A DNA stretch of 64,000 bases from Hermatobates lingyangjiaoensis (GCA_026182355.1 JAPFBL010000543.1:62001-126000), one strand, 5' to 3'; shown: positions 46,082 to 54,397, counted from the stretch's first letter. The notes: a model not told the origin generated them from the letters alone. Made by a program: numbers and translations.

Positions 46082-48523
46082 CAGATTCAATAATATATCG
46101 ACCGTTTGATAGAATAGGTGTGTACTCTAATCGGGGTTCGGTCAATTTTCCAGGATAAAAAATCAAACTCTCGTTGCCAACGTTTCGGTTTTATTTAAAA
46201 CCTTTTTCATAGGCAGAAGTAAGAATTTTTTAACTAAGAAAATGAAATTTACATTATTTAAAGGAACAACAATGTTAGCCGGACAAAACCTTCGCAGTCT
46301 AGTCGAAGGTTTTGTCCGGCTAACATTGTTGTTCCTTTAAATAATGTAAATTTCATTTTCTTAGTTAAAAAATTCTTACTTCTGCCTATGAAAAAGGTTT
46401 TAAATAAAACCGAAACGTTGGCAACGAGAGTTTGATTTTTTATCCTGGAAAATTGACCGAACCCCGATTAGAGAACACACCTATATATATATATATATAT
46501 ATAATTTCTAATATGTAAGTGCAACTGGTGATATTTGATAAAGGAAATCCTGTCTGCTATATTTCTTAAAATAGAAACCATAAGTATATATTTCCCTATC
46601 GTAATGACGTGCTTTCCACCTCACCTTCTCGCAGGATGGTACAACCCCGCAAGGAACTCTCGTTTTTGATACAAATCATGCAATTGAGTTCCCGCTCTCA
46701 GTTATTTAATGTAATGTATTTTTGCGCGTCATAGTTTGTGTTTCGGTTTCAGAAACTTTCTTCCAGTTCATAAAAATTGTGAAAAGCAGGACCGATTTTA
46801 TCTATAGTTACGTTTGAAATGTCATAGTTGTTGACACTATTTTAATCAGAAGATGAATAGAATAGAAGAAGCAGACCTTTATAGAAGACATAGAATAGAA
46901 GAAGCAGATCTTTATAGATGATATAGAATAAAAGAAGCAGACCTTTATAGAAGACATAGAATAGAAGAAGCAGATCTTTATAGAAGATATAGAATGAAAG
47001 AAGGAGACCTTTATAGAAGACATAGAATAGAAGAAGCAGATCTTTATAGAAGACATAGAATAGAAGAAGCAGACCTTTATAGAAGACATAGAATAGAAGA
47101 AGCAGACCTTTATAGAAGATATAGAATGAAAGAAGGAGACCTTTATAGAAGACATAGAATAGAAGAAGCAGACCTTTATAGAAGACATAGAATAGAAGAA
47201 GTAGACCTTTATAGAAGACATAGAATAGAAGAAGCAGACCTTTATAGAAGACATAGAATAGAAGAAGCAGATCTTTATAGAAGACATAGAATAGAAGAAG
47301 CAGACCTTTATAGAAGACATAGAATAGAAGAAGTAATTATTTATAGATGATATAGAATAGAAGAAGCAGATCTTTATAGAAGACATAGAATAGAAGAAGC
47401 AGATCTTTATAGATGATATAGAATAAAAGAAGAAGACCTTTATAAAAGACATAGAATAGAATAACATAACACATGATAACGTTAACCGTTTACCGGCTTT
47501 TTGTTTGATCGGCGATTCTACATTGGGAGTCATAAATTTTGCCTAACTCAAGTGTATTTCGAGTAGGGATCTTTAACGAGTACCTGACATTGTACAGCCT
47601 CGGGACCGACGGCTTAACGTCTTCTCTGAGGGACGACGTATTCAGATTCATTTACATCCTGCGTGAATAAATCGAGGGTCAGGTGGGGATCAAACTCCGG
47701 ACTACCATTCCAGAGGTGAGTACGTTAACCACTGAGCTTACCTGGCCCTTAAGCAGACCTTTATAGAAGACATAGAATAGAAGAAGCAGATCTTTATAGA
47801 AGACATAGATAGAAGAAGCAGATCTTTATAGAAGAAGCAGACCTTTATAGAAGACATAGAATAGAAGAAGCAGACCTTTATAGAAGACATAGAATAGAAG
47901 AAGCAGATCTTTATAGAAGACATAGAATAGAAGAAGCAGACCTTTATAGAAGAAATAGAATAGAAAAAGCAGACATTTATAGAAGACATAGAATAGAAGA
48001 AGCAGACCTTTATAGAAGACAGAGTAGAAGAAGCAGACCTTTATAGAAGACATAGAATAGAAGAAGTAGACCTTTATAGAAGAATTCATGCATTATATGT
48101 TTAATACTTTATAGAATACAGAATAGAAGAAGCAGATCTTTATAGAAGACATAGAATAAAAGAAGCAGACCTTTATAGAAGATATAGAATAGAAGAAGCA
48201 GAACTTTATAGAAGACATAGAATAGAAGAAGCAGACCTTTATAGAAGACATAGAATAGAAGAAGCAGACCTTTATAGAAGACATAGAATAGAAGAAGCAG
48301 ACCTTTATAGAAGACATTTTCCTGTGCACCACTCGCTTCTTCTTTTTCTCCCTAAATGGAGGCTGTAGAGGAGGATAACGTCCTGGCCCCAAGTCACTGC
48401 CGCGTCTCACCAACTCACTTTCAAACTTTGTTGCTCGCTTCTTTATTTCTTCATTTCTCGAAATACTTTTCAAAAAGGCAATGCGTTTCCTTTCTGGTAA
48501 CAATTCCGTGGCATATTCAAAAC
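37676..48523 (-). CDS. Unrecognised gene with four-cysteine knuckle, 5' end not found
   Basis: Proposed exons on the minus strand: 48523-48303, 45195-45103, 43480-43295, 41496-41272, 39952-39832, 37880-37849 and 37780-37676. All phases are compatible. I do not recognise the protein. It starts in a basic helical segment (ERKRIAFLKSISRNEEIKK), has LGPGRYPPLQPPF, a charged linker, then CKLCNKEISGRYFYTNGERF-IC-TFC, a CxxC-17-CxxC knuckle that is not a LIM domain because the LIM histidines are absent, followed by YCGRYHSHSS. The first visible exon begins mid-codon, so upstream exons exist. Only the 43.3, 41.3 and 39.8 kb exons are strong individually. The 3' end is uncertain. Confidence 0.6.
37849..37880 (-). 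CDS. Unknown gene, candidate short exon
   Basis: Acceptor GTTCTTACAG|AA, donor CAT|GTATGA. It encodes (E)VVEQRRKNYH. Supported only by phase on both sides. Confidence 0.4.
38255..38600. repeat. Palindromic PLE-type element, family F
   Basis: Inverted arms share AAGTAAGAATATTTTTTAAT / complement and CCTAAGAAAAAGATTTTAAA. GAAACG has decayed to CCAAACG. It is a relative of the copy at 46.04-46.49 kb. Confidence 0.65.
38655..39010. mobile_element. Dispersed DNA element with GTGGC ends, second copy
   Basis: Shares GTTTATTATACTTT..., GACTAATAATATCAGTCTAA and GATCCTTGATTGTAATTCC with 17.6-18.4 kb. It ends near ACGCCACCAATGG. This copy is uninterrupted. Confidence 0.5.
39205..39645. repeat. Chimeric palindrome of PLE families B and E between (TA)n runs
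   Basis: 39287-39330 holds a family B module on the minus strand, and a mirror-image arm returns at 39400-39470. The second module is broken after CCCTGAA by a CTCAACGCGAGTACTTCGC hairpin, then family E sequence (CCGATGACGACG...GTCGAAATAT). (TA)n flanks both ends. Confidence 0.65.
39287..39335 (-). ncRNA. Hammerhead-like motif, family B
   Basis: Minus strand: AGCC|CTGAAGA, extra T, helix II GACATA/TATGTC, GAAA, helix III ACGT, triplet GTC, then GGC pairing with GCC. All parts are present. Confidence 0.5.
39706..39795 (+). CDS. C2CD3: C2CD3 exon 16 (proposed last exon, stop)
   Basis: Acceptor GAACAACAG|GG in phase 0, 29 codons then TGA. It encodes GPIENTLSGDLIEEASFEID and RILMELHKQ, an amphipathic helix of the kind expected at the protein end. 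It lies inside an intron of the antisense gene, 37 bp from that gene's splice donor. Confidence 0.6.
   Translation, partial: GPIENTLSGDLIEEASFEIDRILMELHKQ
39832..39952 (-). CDS. Unknown gene, CGRYHSH exon
   Basis: Acceptor GTTTTCAG|CT, donor TCTG|GTGAGT. It encodes LGRYCGRYHSHSSLGTYDK and a helix to YIRQFS. The Cys and two His may complete a second metal site. Splice sites are both strong. Confidence 0.72.
40000..41270. other. Intronic sequence with a short tandem repeat
   Basis: 40880-40990 holds three copies of a roughly 33-bp unit (GTAGAGCACACCTGACCTCA). Around 40220-40620 is a less A/T-rich stretch that I could not assign; its open frames have no recognisable domain. Confidence 0.5.
41272..41496 (-). 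CDS. Unknown gene, CxxC knuckle exon
   Basis: 75 codons: a lysine-rich start (KRKKAFKYSFNG), then IPLILCESQIKDQCKLCNKE and GERFICTFCYSDG. Donor GTG|GTTTGT. The start is ambiguous: the first CAG acceptor (41505) would give a wrong phase, so I use AATAAG eight bases on, or a small exon is missing. Conserved-looking cysteines make this exon convincing. Confidence 0.65.
41711..41912. repeat. Palindromic PLE-type element, family E
   Basis: Ends GAAGGTAACACAC / GTGTGTTACCTTC. The minus-strand module has CCCGATGACGACGATCGTCG then AAATATAG. The plus-strand arm is truncated. Confidence 0.65.
41965..42180. repeat. Palindromic PLE-type element, family C
   Basis: Head-to-head family C modules (minus at 42030-42085, plus at 42100-42150), framed by TGATCAAACCACAATA / TATTGTGGTTTGATCA and (TA)n. 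The plus core is CTATGACGA, decayed. Confidence 0.65.
42215..42560. mobile_element. Inverted PLE fragments between (TA)n runs
   Basis: 42318-42440 (minus sense) and 42430-42545 (plus sense) are inverted copies of the ORF-start sequence also seen at 2.44-2.65 kb (AGACATTAGAGAAA...). They are framed by microsatellites at 42188-42204, 42266-42296 and 42547-42581. Confidence 0.55.
42590..42785 (-). mobile_element. Penelope-like element N-terminal ORF remnant
   Basis: The minus strand is open and reads LLFRKIEKLMKKQVSAKFG, then NNVCIQEGLLPKFTN. Same region as at 56.1 and 21.7 kb but clearly a different PLE lineage. Truncated by (TA)n. Confidence 0.6.
43295..43480 (-). CDS. Unknown gene, Pro/Ser linker exon
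   Basis: Acceptor TATTTTTCAG|GA. 62 codons starting EVKILNKSGLDWGSGKRS, with SGPSPASGNIIRFP and IAKDIIKPSITP. Two overlapping donors exist (CCT|GTGTAA, CCTGT|GTAAGT); phase favours the first although the second is stronger. Confidence 0.68.
43545..43740. repeat. Palindromic PLE-type element, family E
   Basis: Ends AGCACACAGGAATAACTCAC / GTGAGTTATTCCCGTG. Modules occur on both strands, with about 50 bp in between. Good copy of family E. Confidence 0.7.
43660..43702 (+). ncRNA. Hammerhead-like motif, family E
   Basis: Stem I is long (TCACTTC pairs with GGAGTGA). Core CTGGTGA (A6 to G), extra C, helix II GACG/CGTC, GAAA, helix III ATAT, triplet ATA. The core change should reduce activity. Confidence 0.45.
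44265..44440 (+). mobile_element. Penelope-like element ORF-start fragment
   Basis: Near copy of 42.40-42.54 and 2.44-2.55 kb (GTGTCTGAATGTGTATTTATGA onward, with GACATTAGAGAAACTCT). Followed by (TA)n and then a family B arm. Confidence 0.55.
44455..44585 (-). repeat. PLE-type fragment, family B
   Basis: Single arm matching 53.89-54.00 kb (TTTGTTATTGAGGGCTAGG). Contains an intact minus-strand module: CTGAAGA, T, GATGTA/TACATC, GAAA, ACGT, C. Confidence 0.65.
44690..44885. repeat. Palindromic PLE-type element, family C, diverged
   Basis: Minus module (CTGATGAAGACAACTTG) and plus module (CTGACGAAGACCGC, then CAAAGTTCTT) lie about 15 bp apart. GAAA has decayed in both. Confidence 0.6.
45103..45195 (-). 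CDS. Unknown gene, acidic linker exon
   Basis: Acceptor CATATTTCAG|GT, donor TCA|GTATGT. 31 codons: VEDKDSLLLNESGSEDFEAK and SRVKRKEPS. Both splice sites are good; phase 0 on both sides. Confidence 0.65.
45365..45560. repeat. PLE-type fragment, family H
   Basis: Begins with the block TTATGTGGTATTTACTCAT shared with 36.5 and 31.3 kb, then an intact minus-strand module. Confidence 0.55.
45448..45485 (-). ncRNA. Hammerhead-like motif, family H
   Basis: Minus strand: CTGATGA (canonical core), extra T, helix II GAATAC/GTGTTC (one G-T pair), GAAA, helix III ACGCGT, triplet GTC. Stem I is weak. Confidence 0.5.
46040..46490. repeat. Palindromic PLE-type element, family F, about 370 bp hairpin
   Basis: Arms 46110-46285 and 46290-46480 are near-perfect reverse complements with almost no loop. 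Both ends run into (TA)n. Each arm has GGTTTT/AAAACC, GAAACGTT and GGC pairing with GCC, but TATGAAAAA replaces the CTGANGA core, so no catalysis is expected. Confidence 0.8.
46850..48302. repeat. 33-bp minisatellite abutting an exon
   Basis: About 35 copies of a 33-bp unit (AGAATAGAAGAAGCAGACCT inside). It is split by a SINE at 47462-47750. On the minus strand the unit contains ATAAAG|GTCTGC, the same sequence as the end of the adjoining exon at 48303. The unit is a multiple of three, so long repetitive open frames appear; I treat them as artefacts. Confidence 0.85.
47462..47750 (-). mobile_element. tRNA-headed SINE inserted in the minisatellite
   Basis: Minus strand: GCTCAGTGGTTAACGTACTC (A box), GGAGTTTGATCCCC (B-box region), CGATTTATTCACGCAGGATG and a tail through GGTACTCGTTAAAGATCCC. 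Repeat units resume on both sides. Confidence 0.8.
48303..48523 (-). CDS. Unknown gene, first visible exon
   Basis: Acceptor GATTTAACAG|GT leaves two bases, then FEYATELLPERKRIAFLKSI, KFESELVRRGSDLGPGRYPP and a lysine-rich end. Best donor by phase is AAAG|GTCTGC at 48302, which is poor and recurs in each minisatellite unit; GTG|GTGCAC at 48320 is an alternative. Confidence 0.6.
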
Positions 48524-49015
48524 CTGTTAAATCAACAACTTGAATGCACTGGGCTTATATCTTAGTGATATTCCGTACAGGACTAACAGAAACCTGTTAA
48601 ACCAACAACTTGAATGCATTCGGCTTATGTCTTAGTGATATTCCGTTTAGAACTAACAGAAACCTGTTAAACCAACAACTTGAATGCATTCGGCTTATGT
48701 CTTAGTGATATTCCGTACAGGACTAACAGAAACCTGTTAAACCAACAACTTGAATGCATTCGGCTTATGTCTTAGTGATATTCCGTTTAGAACTAACAGA
48801 ATCCTGTTAAACCAACAACCTGAATGCATTCGGCTTATGTCTCAGTGATATTCCGTATAGGACTAACAGAAACCTGTTAAACCAACAACTTGAATGCATT
48901 CAGCTTATGTCTTAGTGATATTCCGTACAGGACTAACAGAAACCTGTTAAACCAACAACTTGAATGCATTCGGCTTATGTCTTAGTGATATTCCGTTTAG
49001 AACTAACAGAAACCT
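48524..49015. repeat. 70-bp minisatellite containing a splice acceptor
   Basis: Seven 70-bp units plus a partial one. On the minus strand each carries TTGTTGGTTTAACAG|GTTT, the acceptor of the exon at 48523 with one change (GATT to GGTT). The unit length is not a multiple of three and stops occur in every frame, so it is intronic. Confidence 0.85.
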
Positions 49016-49309
49016 GTTGTTTATAACAATAAAAAATTAACTTACTCTCAAAAAAACAATCTTTACTCATATTCTAATTAACTGGTTGAAAGTTTATAGT
49101 TTTCAATTAATACCTGAATAGTTTCCATTTTCGTAAGCATCGGAATTGTAATTTGGTATTTTAATATGAAGCATTTTACATTCCTTTCGTGTTCATTTAA
49201 ATAAACAGATAGGAATGTTAATTTTAAAAAACTTGTTCATAATTCACAGTTAACAAGTAACACCTATTTTTTTTTATTGTTTAAACCGATCCCCTAAACA
49301 GGTGATAAC

Positions 49310-49670
49310 GTTAGCCGTTTACCGGCTTTTTGTTTGATTGGCGATTCTACATTGGGAGTCCTAAAACTCAAGTGCATTGAGTTTTAAGTAGGGGATCTTT
49401 AACGAGTACCTGACATCGTACAGCCTCGGGATCGACGGCTTAACGTCGTCTCTGAGATACCTCGTACTCAGATTTATTTAGATCCTGCGTCACTTGTGTC
49501 TACTCTACCAGAGCAAGGAACCACAACTACCACGAGTCTGTCCACATGATGAGCCATGAGTGTCAACCTGAAAGAAGAGAAAGAATAAATCGAGGATCAG
49601 GTGGGGATCGAACCCCGGACTACCAGTCCAGAGACGAGTACGTTAACCACTGTGCTAACCTGACCCTTAA
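49310..49670 (-). mobile_element. tRNA-headed SINE with an internal insertion
   Basis: Same end sequence as the 47.5 kb copy (ACGTTAGCCGTTTACCGGC), head at 49595-49665 with GGGGTTCGATCCCC. About 95 bp at 49490-49585 is foreign and repeats at 51.73-51.82 kb. Confidence 0.75.
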
Positions 49671-49679
49671 GTAACAACT

Positions 49680-50475
49680 AACTGAAGAAAGGAAATATTT
49701 TGTAATTTGTACTATGTCTTGAATTGAGAATTAAAAAATATTGTTTAACTAAATAAGAAGGAAAAACTCCATATACCAGTCTTATTAATGACTATAATGG
49801 TTTCAGTGGGAAGACATGAGAATAGTATTTAGTAGAGTATACAGGATGGGTGTAACAAGAGAAAGGGAAGAATAGGTATATTGTCAGGAATGACTTGACT
49901 GAAAAGAGGGAAAAGTGAAAAAACGATCCCTAAACAAACTGACTTAGCAACGTTATTGAAAAAGATTAAAGAAATTAAAATCATGAACAATTTTTCATTC
50001 ATCAGTATTATTCTTTATAATAAACACTGGTTACAGTTGCAATCGCAGAAGAAAACACATATAGGCCGAACATCGGCCCTTTGTGATACCTCACAATCAA
50101 GGACGTGCAGTTGGGTAGGCAGTGCCTCACCTGCCAATCTTGACAAGGAAAAACATGTAAAATAAATATTTAAATTGTTATGTTTATCCAGTGAATTGCA
50201 TTGTAAAGATATTTTTCAGTTCACTTTAAATGTTTTACTTTGTTTTTATACAAAATCGCTGGATTTTCATATTTACTCTTCAGATACTGTAAAGAAATTT
50301 CTGGTGAGGCTGCCGCCTGCTGTGCCTCTTAAAAGATTGCGCAGTGACTGTAAACTGTGCTGGCATGCTCTGCAGTGACACCGTATTTCTGTCTCTCTAT
50401 GTCGATATTAACATGTTTAAACACTTTTGCTATATTAACTAAATTTCCAATGTACCGTGTTTTTTTGTCAGTAAT

Positions 50476-50500
<25 letters not shown>
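49680..50500. other. Unassigned sequence, possible old repeat
   Basis: No supported exon. A stretch near 50280-50370 reads KKFLVRLPPAVPLKRLRS and recalls a decayed repeat ORF, but no domain is clear. Ends in (TA)n at 50478-50509. Confidence 0.35.
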
Positions 50501-50504
<4 letters not shown>

Positions 50505-50510
<6 letters not shown>

Positions 50511-50875
50511 TTTTTTGATGAAAATACGATCCGAAATGGACAAATACAGTTCAATGTACATAAAGAAACGTAGAGAAATTAAAAACACACACTTACAGTC
50601 TCTAATTTTTGGTTGAACCGTCTTCTTTTGGAGTTAAAACAAGTCAAAAAAGAAAATTGAAGGAGCAGAAATAAAAAGAGAATTATATAATAATCTATAA
50701 TAAAACCAATAGACTAGATAAATTGGGTAGACTAGATGAATTTAAGAGGTCTCCAACCGTCTCTGTACCAGTGCGCTTGGTTTGCCTTTCTTATCTCTCC
50801 TGAAGACGGTTCAATCGAAAATTAGAGACTGTAAGTGTGTGTTTTTAATTTCTCTACGTTTCTTTATGTACATTA

Positions 50876-50890
<15 letters not shown>
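50505..50890. repeat. Palindromic PLE-type element, family D, with inserted spacer
   Basis: Arms share GTAGAGAAATTAAAAACACA / complement. The minus module is cut after ACCGTCTTC; the plus module at 50794-50830 is intact. (TA)n on both outer sides. Confidence 0.7.
50794..50830 (+). ncRNA. Hammerhead-like motif, family D
   Basis: TCTC|CTGAAGA, extra C, short helix II GGTT/AATC-like, GAAA, helix III AATT, triplet TTA, then GAGA pairing perfectly with TCTC. Confidence 0.5.
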
Positions 50891-50910
<20 letters not shown>

Positions 50911-51279
50911 TACTTTCTTGTGCTGAGGGATCATAAAACTGCTGCGAAGAGTCACTAAGTAAGGCGTAAAGTTCTCCTGCCTCATGGTAGGTGGACGCCT
51001 GTGACTACAGGGATTCTCTTTGTGACTTGGTAACAGAATACAGTCAGAGACAGCATGCTAGAGCTTGCAAATAAAGCGCAGCTATCCATTTATTTTTTAT
51101 CTTTCTCACATTCGAAATGGAGTTTGCTTAAGTCCCAAACTTAAAACAATAAAATGTTTTCAAAGGAAGTTGATATAAGATTTTAAACATAATCTGTTAA
51201 CTGCTGCTAATAAAAAGATGGTACTCTGTGGGGTTCATATGTTTGTAAATCTGAGTGTGACGAAGTCAGTGCCTCACCT

Positions 51280-52090
51280 TCCGTGAACCTCACTGCACGG
51301 CACTGCATACAATCATTGGGGGTCCTAAATTTGGCCTAACTCACATAATAGAAGTCTCTCTGAAAGGACGTTAAGGTGATAGTCCCGAAAACGGGTGTAC
51401 ATTTTACATAGAAGATGAAAGTCACTAACAAGAGAGTTAACAATGCTATTGGGTCCAAGGTAGCCCATTAGCTTATGTGTTGTCCTTTGGTCAGCACCTA
51501 CGGTCTGAATGGCTTAAGGACTACCATACTGATCAATGACTTGGGTCGTCTCCCCGAATGGGTAAGTGCTTTATAACCCGGGCCCGGCCCCACCTCAGGG
51601 GTACCAGTTTCAAGAAACATGTCCAATCAGTGTCTCTTACCGATTGGTGAGGGTCGAGGTCTAGCTCCTCTAGTTCATATTCAGGCAACCACCCGAAAAG
51701 AAAAGCTATTTCTCACACAGCAACACATCACAAAGATCACTTGTGTCTACTCTACCAGAGTACCACAACCACCACGAGTCCGTCTGCATGACGAGCCATG
51801 AGTGTCAACCTCAAAGAAGAGATATGCTGAGAGTTAGAGATGGAAACGAAAAACACTCATGGGCTATGAGCCCCGTCCCCGTGGTACTAATAGTATTTGA
51901 AAAACACTCGGGCGGTACTCCGGACTGAGGTCCTATTGAACCTGTACTAGGACAGGCAAGATCAGTGGTCTGTTTGTGCTTTCCTCAGGATTGGTAGATC
52001 TGTGGTTCAATACCCATTCTGGCCCTTGATTTATTCACGCGGAAAATGAAAAAAAGGAGTCCCTCGGAGAGCAAATAGTCTTGACGCAAC
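51280..52090. repeat. Composite repeat with SINE pieces
   Basis: Begins with a SINE-tail match (TTTGGCCTAACTCA) and ends with a SINE-head match at 51990-52075 (GTGGTTCAATACCC, GATTTATTCACGCGG). The middle is G/C-richer and shares about 95 bp with the insertion at 49.49 kb. No protein recognised. Confidence 0.5.
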
Positions 52091-52249
52091 AGCATTTTTA
52101 GTACGCAACGCATCTTCAAAGATACGAAATTTCAAAATTTAAACATTAGTCTCTCATAACAGCCAGAGTGGGGATAATAATAATAATATTCCTATTTACA
52201 ATTTAAAATCGGTTTTTTAAAGTTTGGTCTAAAGAATTAACTATTCTTG

Positions 52250-52600
52250 ATAATAATCCGACGTTTCGCCGACAGTTGTTCGGTATTTTCAAGGCTTTTA
52301 TTGTAAAATGCCGAACACAATTTTTCGGCGAAACCTCGTCATATAATTAAGAATAGTTAATTCTTTAAACCAAATCTCAAGAAACCTATTTTGAATTTTA
52401 AGAAACAATGTAGTCATTCAGACTACAGTTGTTGTTAAAATTCTACATACTATTTTTCTTTGTAAAATAATTTGTAATGTAATACTTAGTTTTTCTGTTT
52501 CAAAATTTATACTTCTGCCTATGAAAAAGGTTTTAAATAAAGACCGAAACGTTGGCAATGAGAGTTTAATTTGAACCTGAAGAACTGACCGAGTCCCGAT
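52250..52600. repeat. PLE-type fragments, families G and F
   Basis: 52255-52345 has inverted GGCGAAAC modules with helix CCGA/TCGG (core decayed to CTTGAAAAT). 52518-52560 is a family F arm with CCTATGAAAAAGG and CCGAAACGTTGG. Confidence 0.5.
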
Positions 52601-52619
52601 AAACTATAATTTTTAAAAT

Positions 52620-52850
52620 TAGAAAAAACGATCCAAACTGGACGCAAATCAGTTCACAAATGAAGAAAAGCAACACACAGAGAAAGAGACACACTTACAA
52701 ACTCAAAAATTCGGATGACCGTCTTCAGGGGAAAAGAGAATGGGCGACCAAGCACGCCGGAAACACAACGGCAGGAAACCGTTCATCCGAAAATTTTAGT
52801 TTGTAAGTGTGTCTCTTTCTCTGTGTGTTGCTTTCTCATTTGTAACGATT
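52620..52850. repeat. Palindromic PLE-type element, family D variant
   Basis: Arms share ACACACAGAGAAAGAGACAC / complement; modules GATGACCGTCTTCAGG (minus) and GTTCATCCGAAAATT (plus, core lost). Like 2.76-2.96 kb. Confidence 0.6.
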
Positions 52851-53370
52851 TTAATATAATATAATAATATAATATATAAAAATATATAATATATATATAT
52901 ATATATTCATAATCTAGAAAAATAATCCTTACCAATAATTTTGATAAAACAATGACAAGATAGAGTATAAGAAGTAAAGTATCTGGTAGCTATGTTATCT
53001 GGTTGTTTGGAATCGTTATCACTAATTTAAGCTTTTTGATAATTTAAAAAGCAGAAGGTATGTCCTACAAGGATTGTTTACAAACTCAATATTTTGCATT
53101 AATAAGGATTAAAATCACACTTTAAGTTTCTTTTGTTTACTTTTAGTTGATTCCAAATCATAATCATTGTATGATAAGCCTAATGCTTTCCTGTTCAAGT
53201 TTTAGGAAATAATAAATAAATAATTAAATCGAAATTCGCCATTTCAAACTGTTCCAGCTTATCATCGTTATATATTCTTTATTGATGTTAACGATTTTAA
53301 ACGTCTTTTTAAAACTTTAAGATATGTGACCTTCTTTTTTTTTTCAAACAAAGTCAGTTCTATTTGAAAT

Positions 53371-53674
53371 ATGGGTGCTCCATTAGAAGAAAATACTATA
53401 CTGTCGCGAGACAAATGGTATATCTATGGTACGATTTGGTTAAGATATGCAGGAGTTTATTATAAAGATAAAAACGGTTATAGATTTTTTGCATTTTTGG
53501 CCACAACAATCGGTATTGTTTTTGGTTTTCATATGACAGTAACACTTTACAAATATTTCTATAATTTGGAAATTATGTCAGTAATGGCACATCATGTTTT
53601 CCATTCCACCTATTGTTCAGTGCTCCCAATTTATTTTCTACACAGACATGGCATGATCACTTTGATTTCGAAAG
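53371..53674 (+). CDS. OR exon 1 (start codon)
   Basis: ATG after TTGAAAT; donor AAAG|GTAATT, phase 1. It encodes the cytoplasmic N-terminus, TM1 and TM2 up to HGMITLISKG. Confidence 0.87.
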
Positions 53675-54359
53675 GTAATTTATTTTAAAACAAATAAAAA
53701 AGTATGTTTTAACTAATTTAAGCTATTTAGTATACCTACATTTATCTGTATAACATAAAATATAAAAAAAACGTTTAGTACGAATGCTCATAAAATTAGT
53801 CAGATATTGATATCTAATATATATATATATATATATATAATATATATAAACTCAAAAATTGTTATTGACCTCTTCTATTCTATTCACTGTTTTGTTATTG
53901 AGGGCTAGGTCAAATAAAAGAAAATAAACTCCTTTCTAGGCCGACGTTTCGATGTATTTGTACATCATCTTCAGGGCTAAAATTAGAGTAAGACTATAAT
54001 ACATTTATCAAAACAATCTACAACTCACATAGAGAAATAACACACATTTTTGTTAAGACCAACAGATACATACAAAAGGTTATTTTATAATCAGAGTTGT
54101 TGAGTACACACTTATTAATAATACTTTTAAATAGATGTGTACTCAACAACTCTGATTATAAAATAACCTTTTGTATGTATCTGTTGGTCTTAACAAAAAT
54201 GTGTGTTATTTCTCTATGCGAGTTGTAGATTGTTTTGATAAATGTATTATAGTCTTACTCTAATTTTAGCCCTGAAGATGATGTACAACTACATCGAAAC
54301 GTCGGCCTAGAAAGGAGTTTATTTTCTTTTATTTGACCTAGCCCTCAATAACAAAACAG

Positions 54360-54397
<38 letters not shown>

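Larger units (their letters stand above)
53890..54362. repeat. Palindromic PLE-type element, family B, full copy
   Basis: A hairpin of about 470 bp with arms of about 230 bp. Outer ends CACTGTTTTGTTATTGAGGG / complement, inner end GAGTACACA. Both arms keep an intact module. (TA)n adjoins both outer ends. It lies in OR intron 1 and is the best preserved copy in the window. Confidence 0.88.

Noticed and set aside
46110..46480. Family F modules as active ribozymes
   Set aside because: Helix II, GAAACGTT and stem I are kept, but the CTGANGA core is replaced by TATGAAAAA in both arms.
46808..47533. Long open frame of 11-residue repeats (SSIKVCFFYSM) on the minus strand, and the matching plus-strand frame
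   Set aside because: It follows from a 33-bp tandem repeat whose length is a multiple of three. Both strands are open, no splice or start context is present, and a SINE interrupts it.
46850..49015. Possible CRISPR-like array
   Set aside because: The units are contiguous tandem repeats without unique spacers, in a eukaryotic intron.
50175..50378. Open frame ending LKRLRSDCKLCWHALQ
   Set aside because: Suggests an old repeat ORF but no domain or splice context could be supported.
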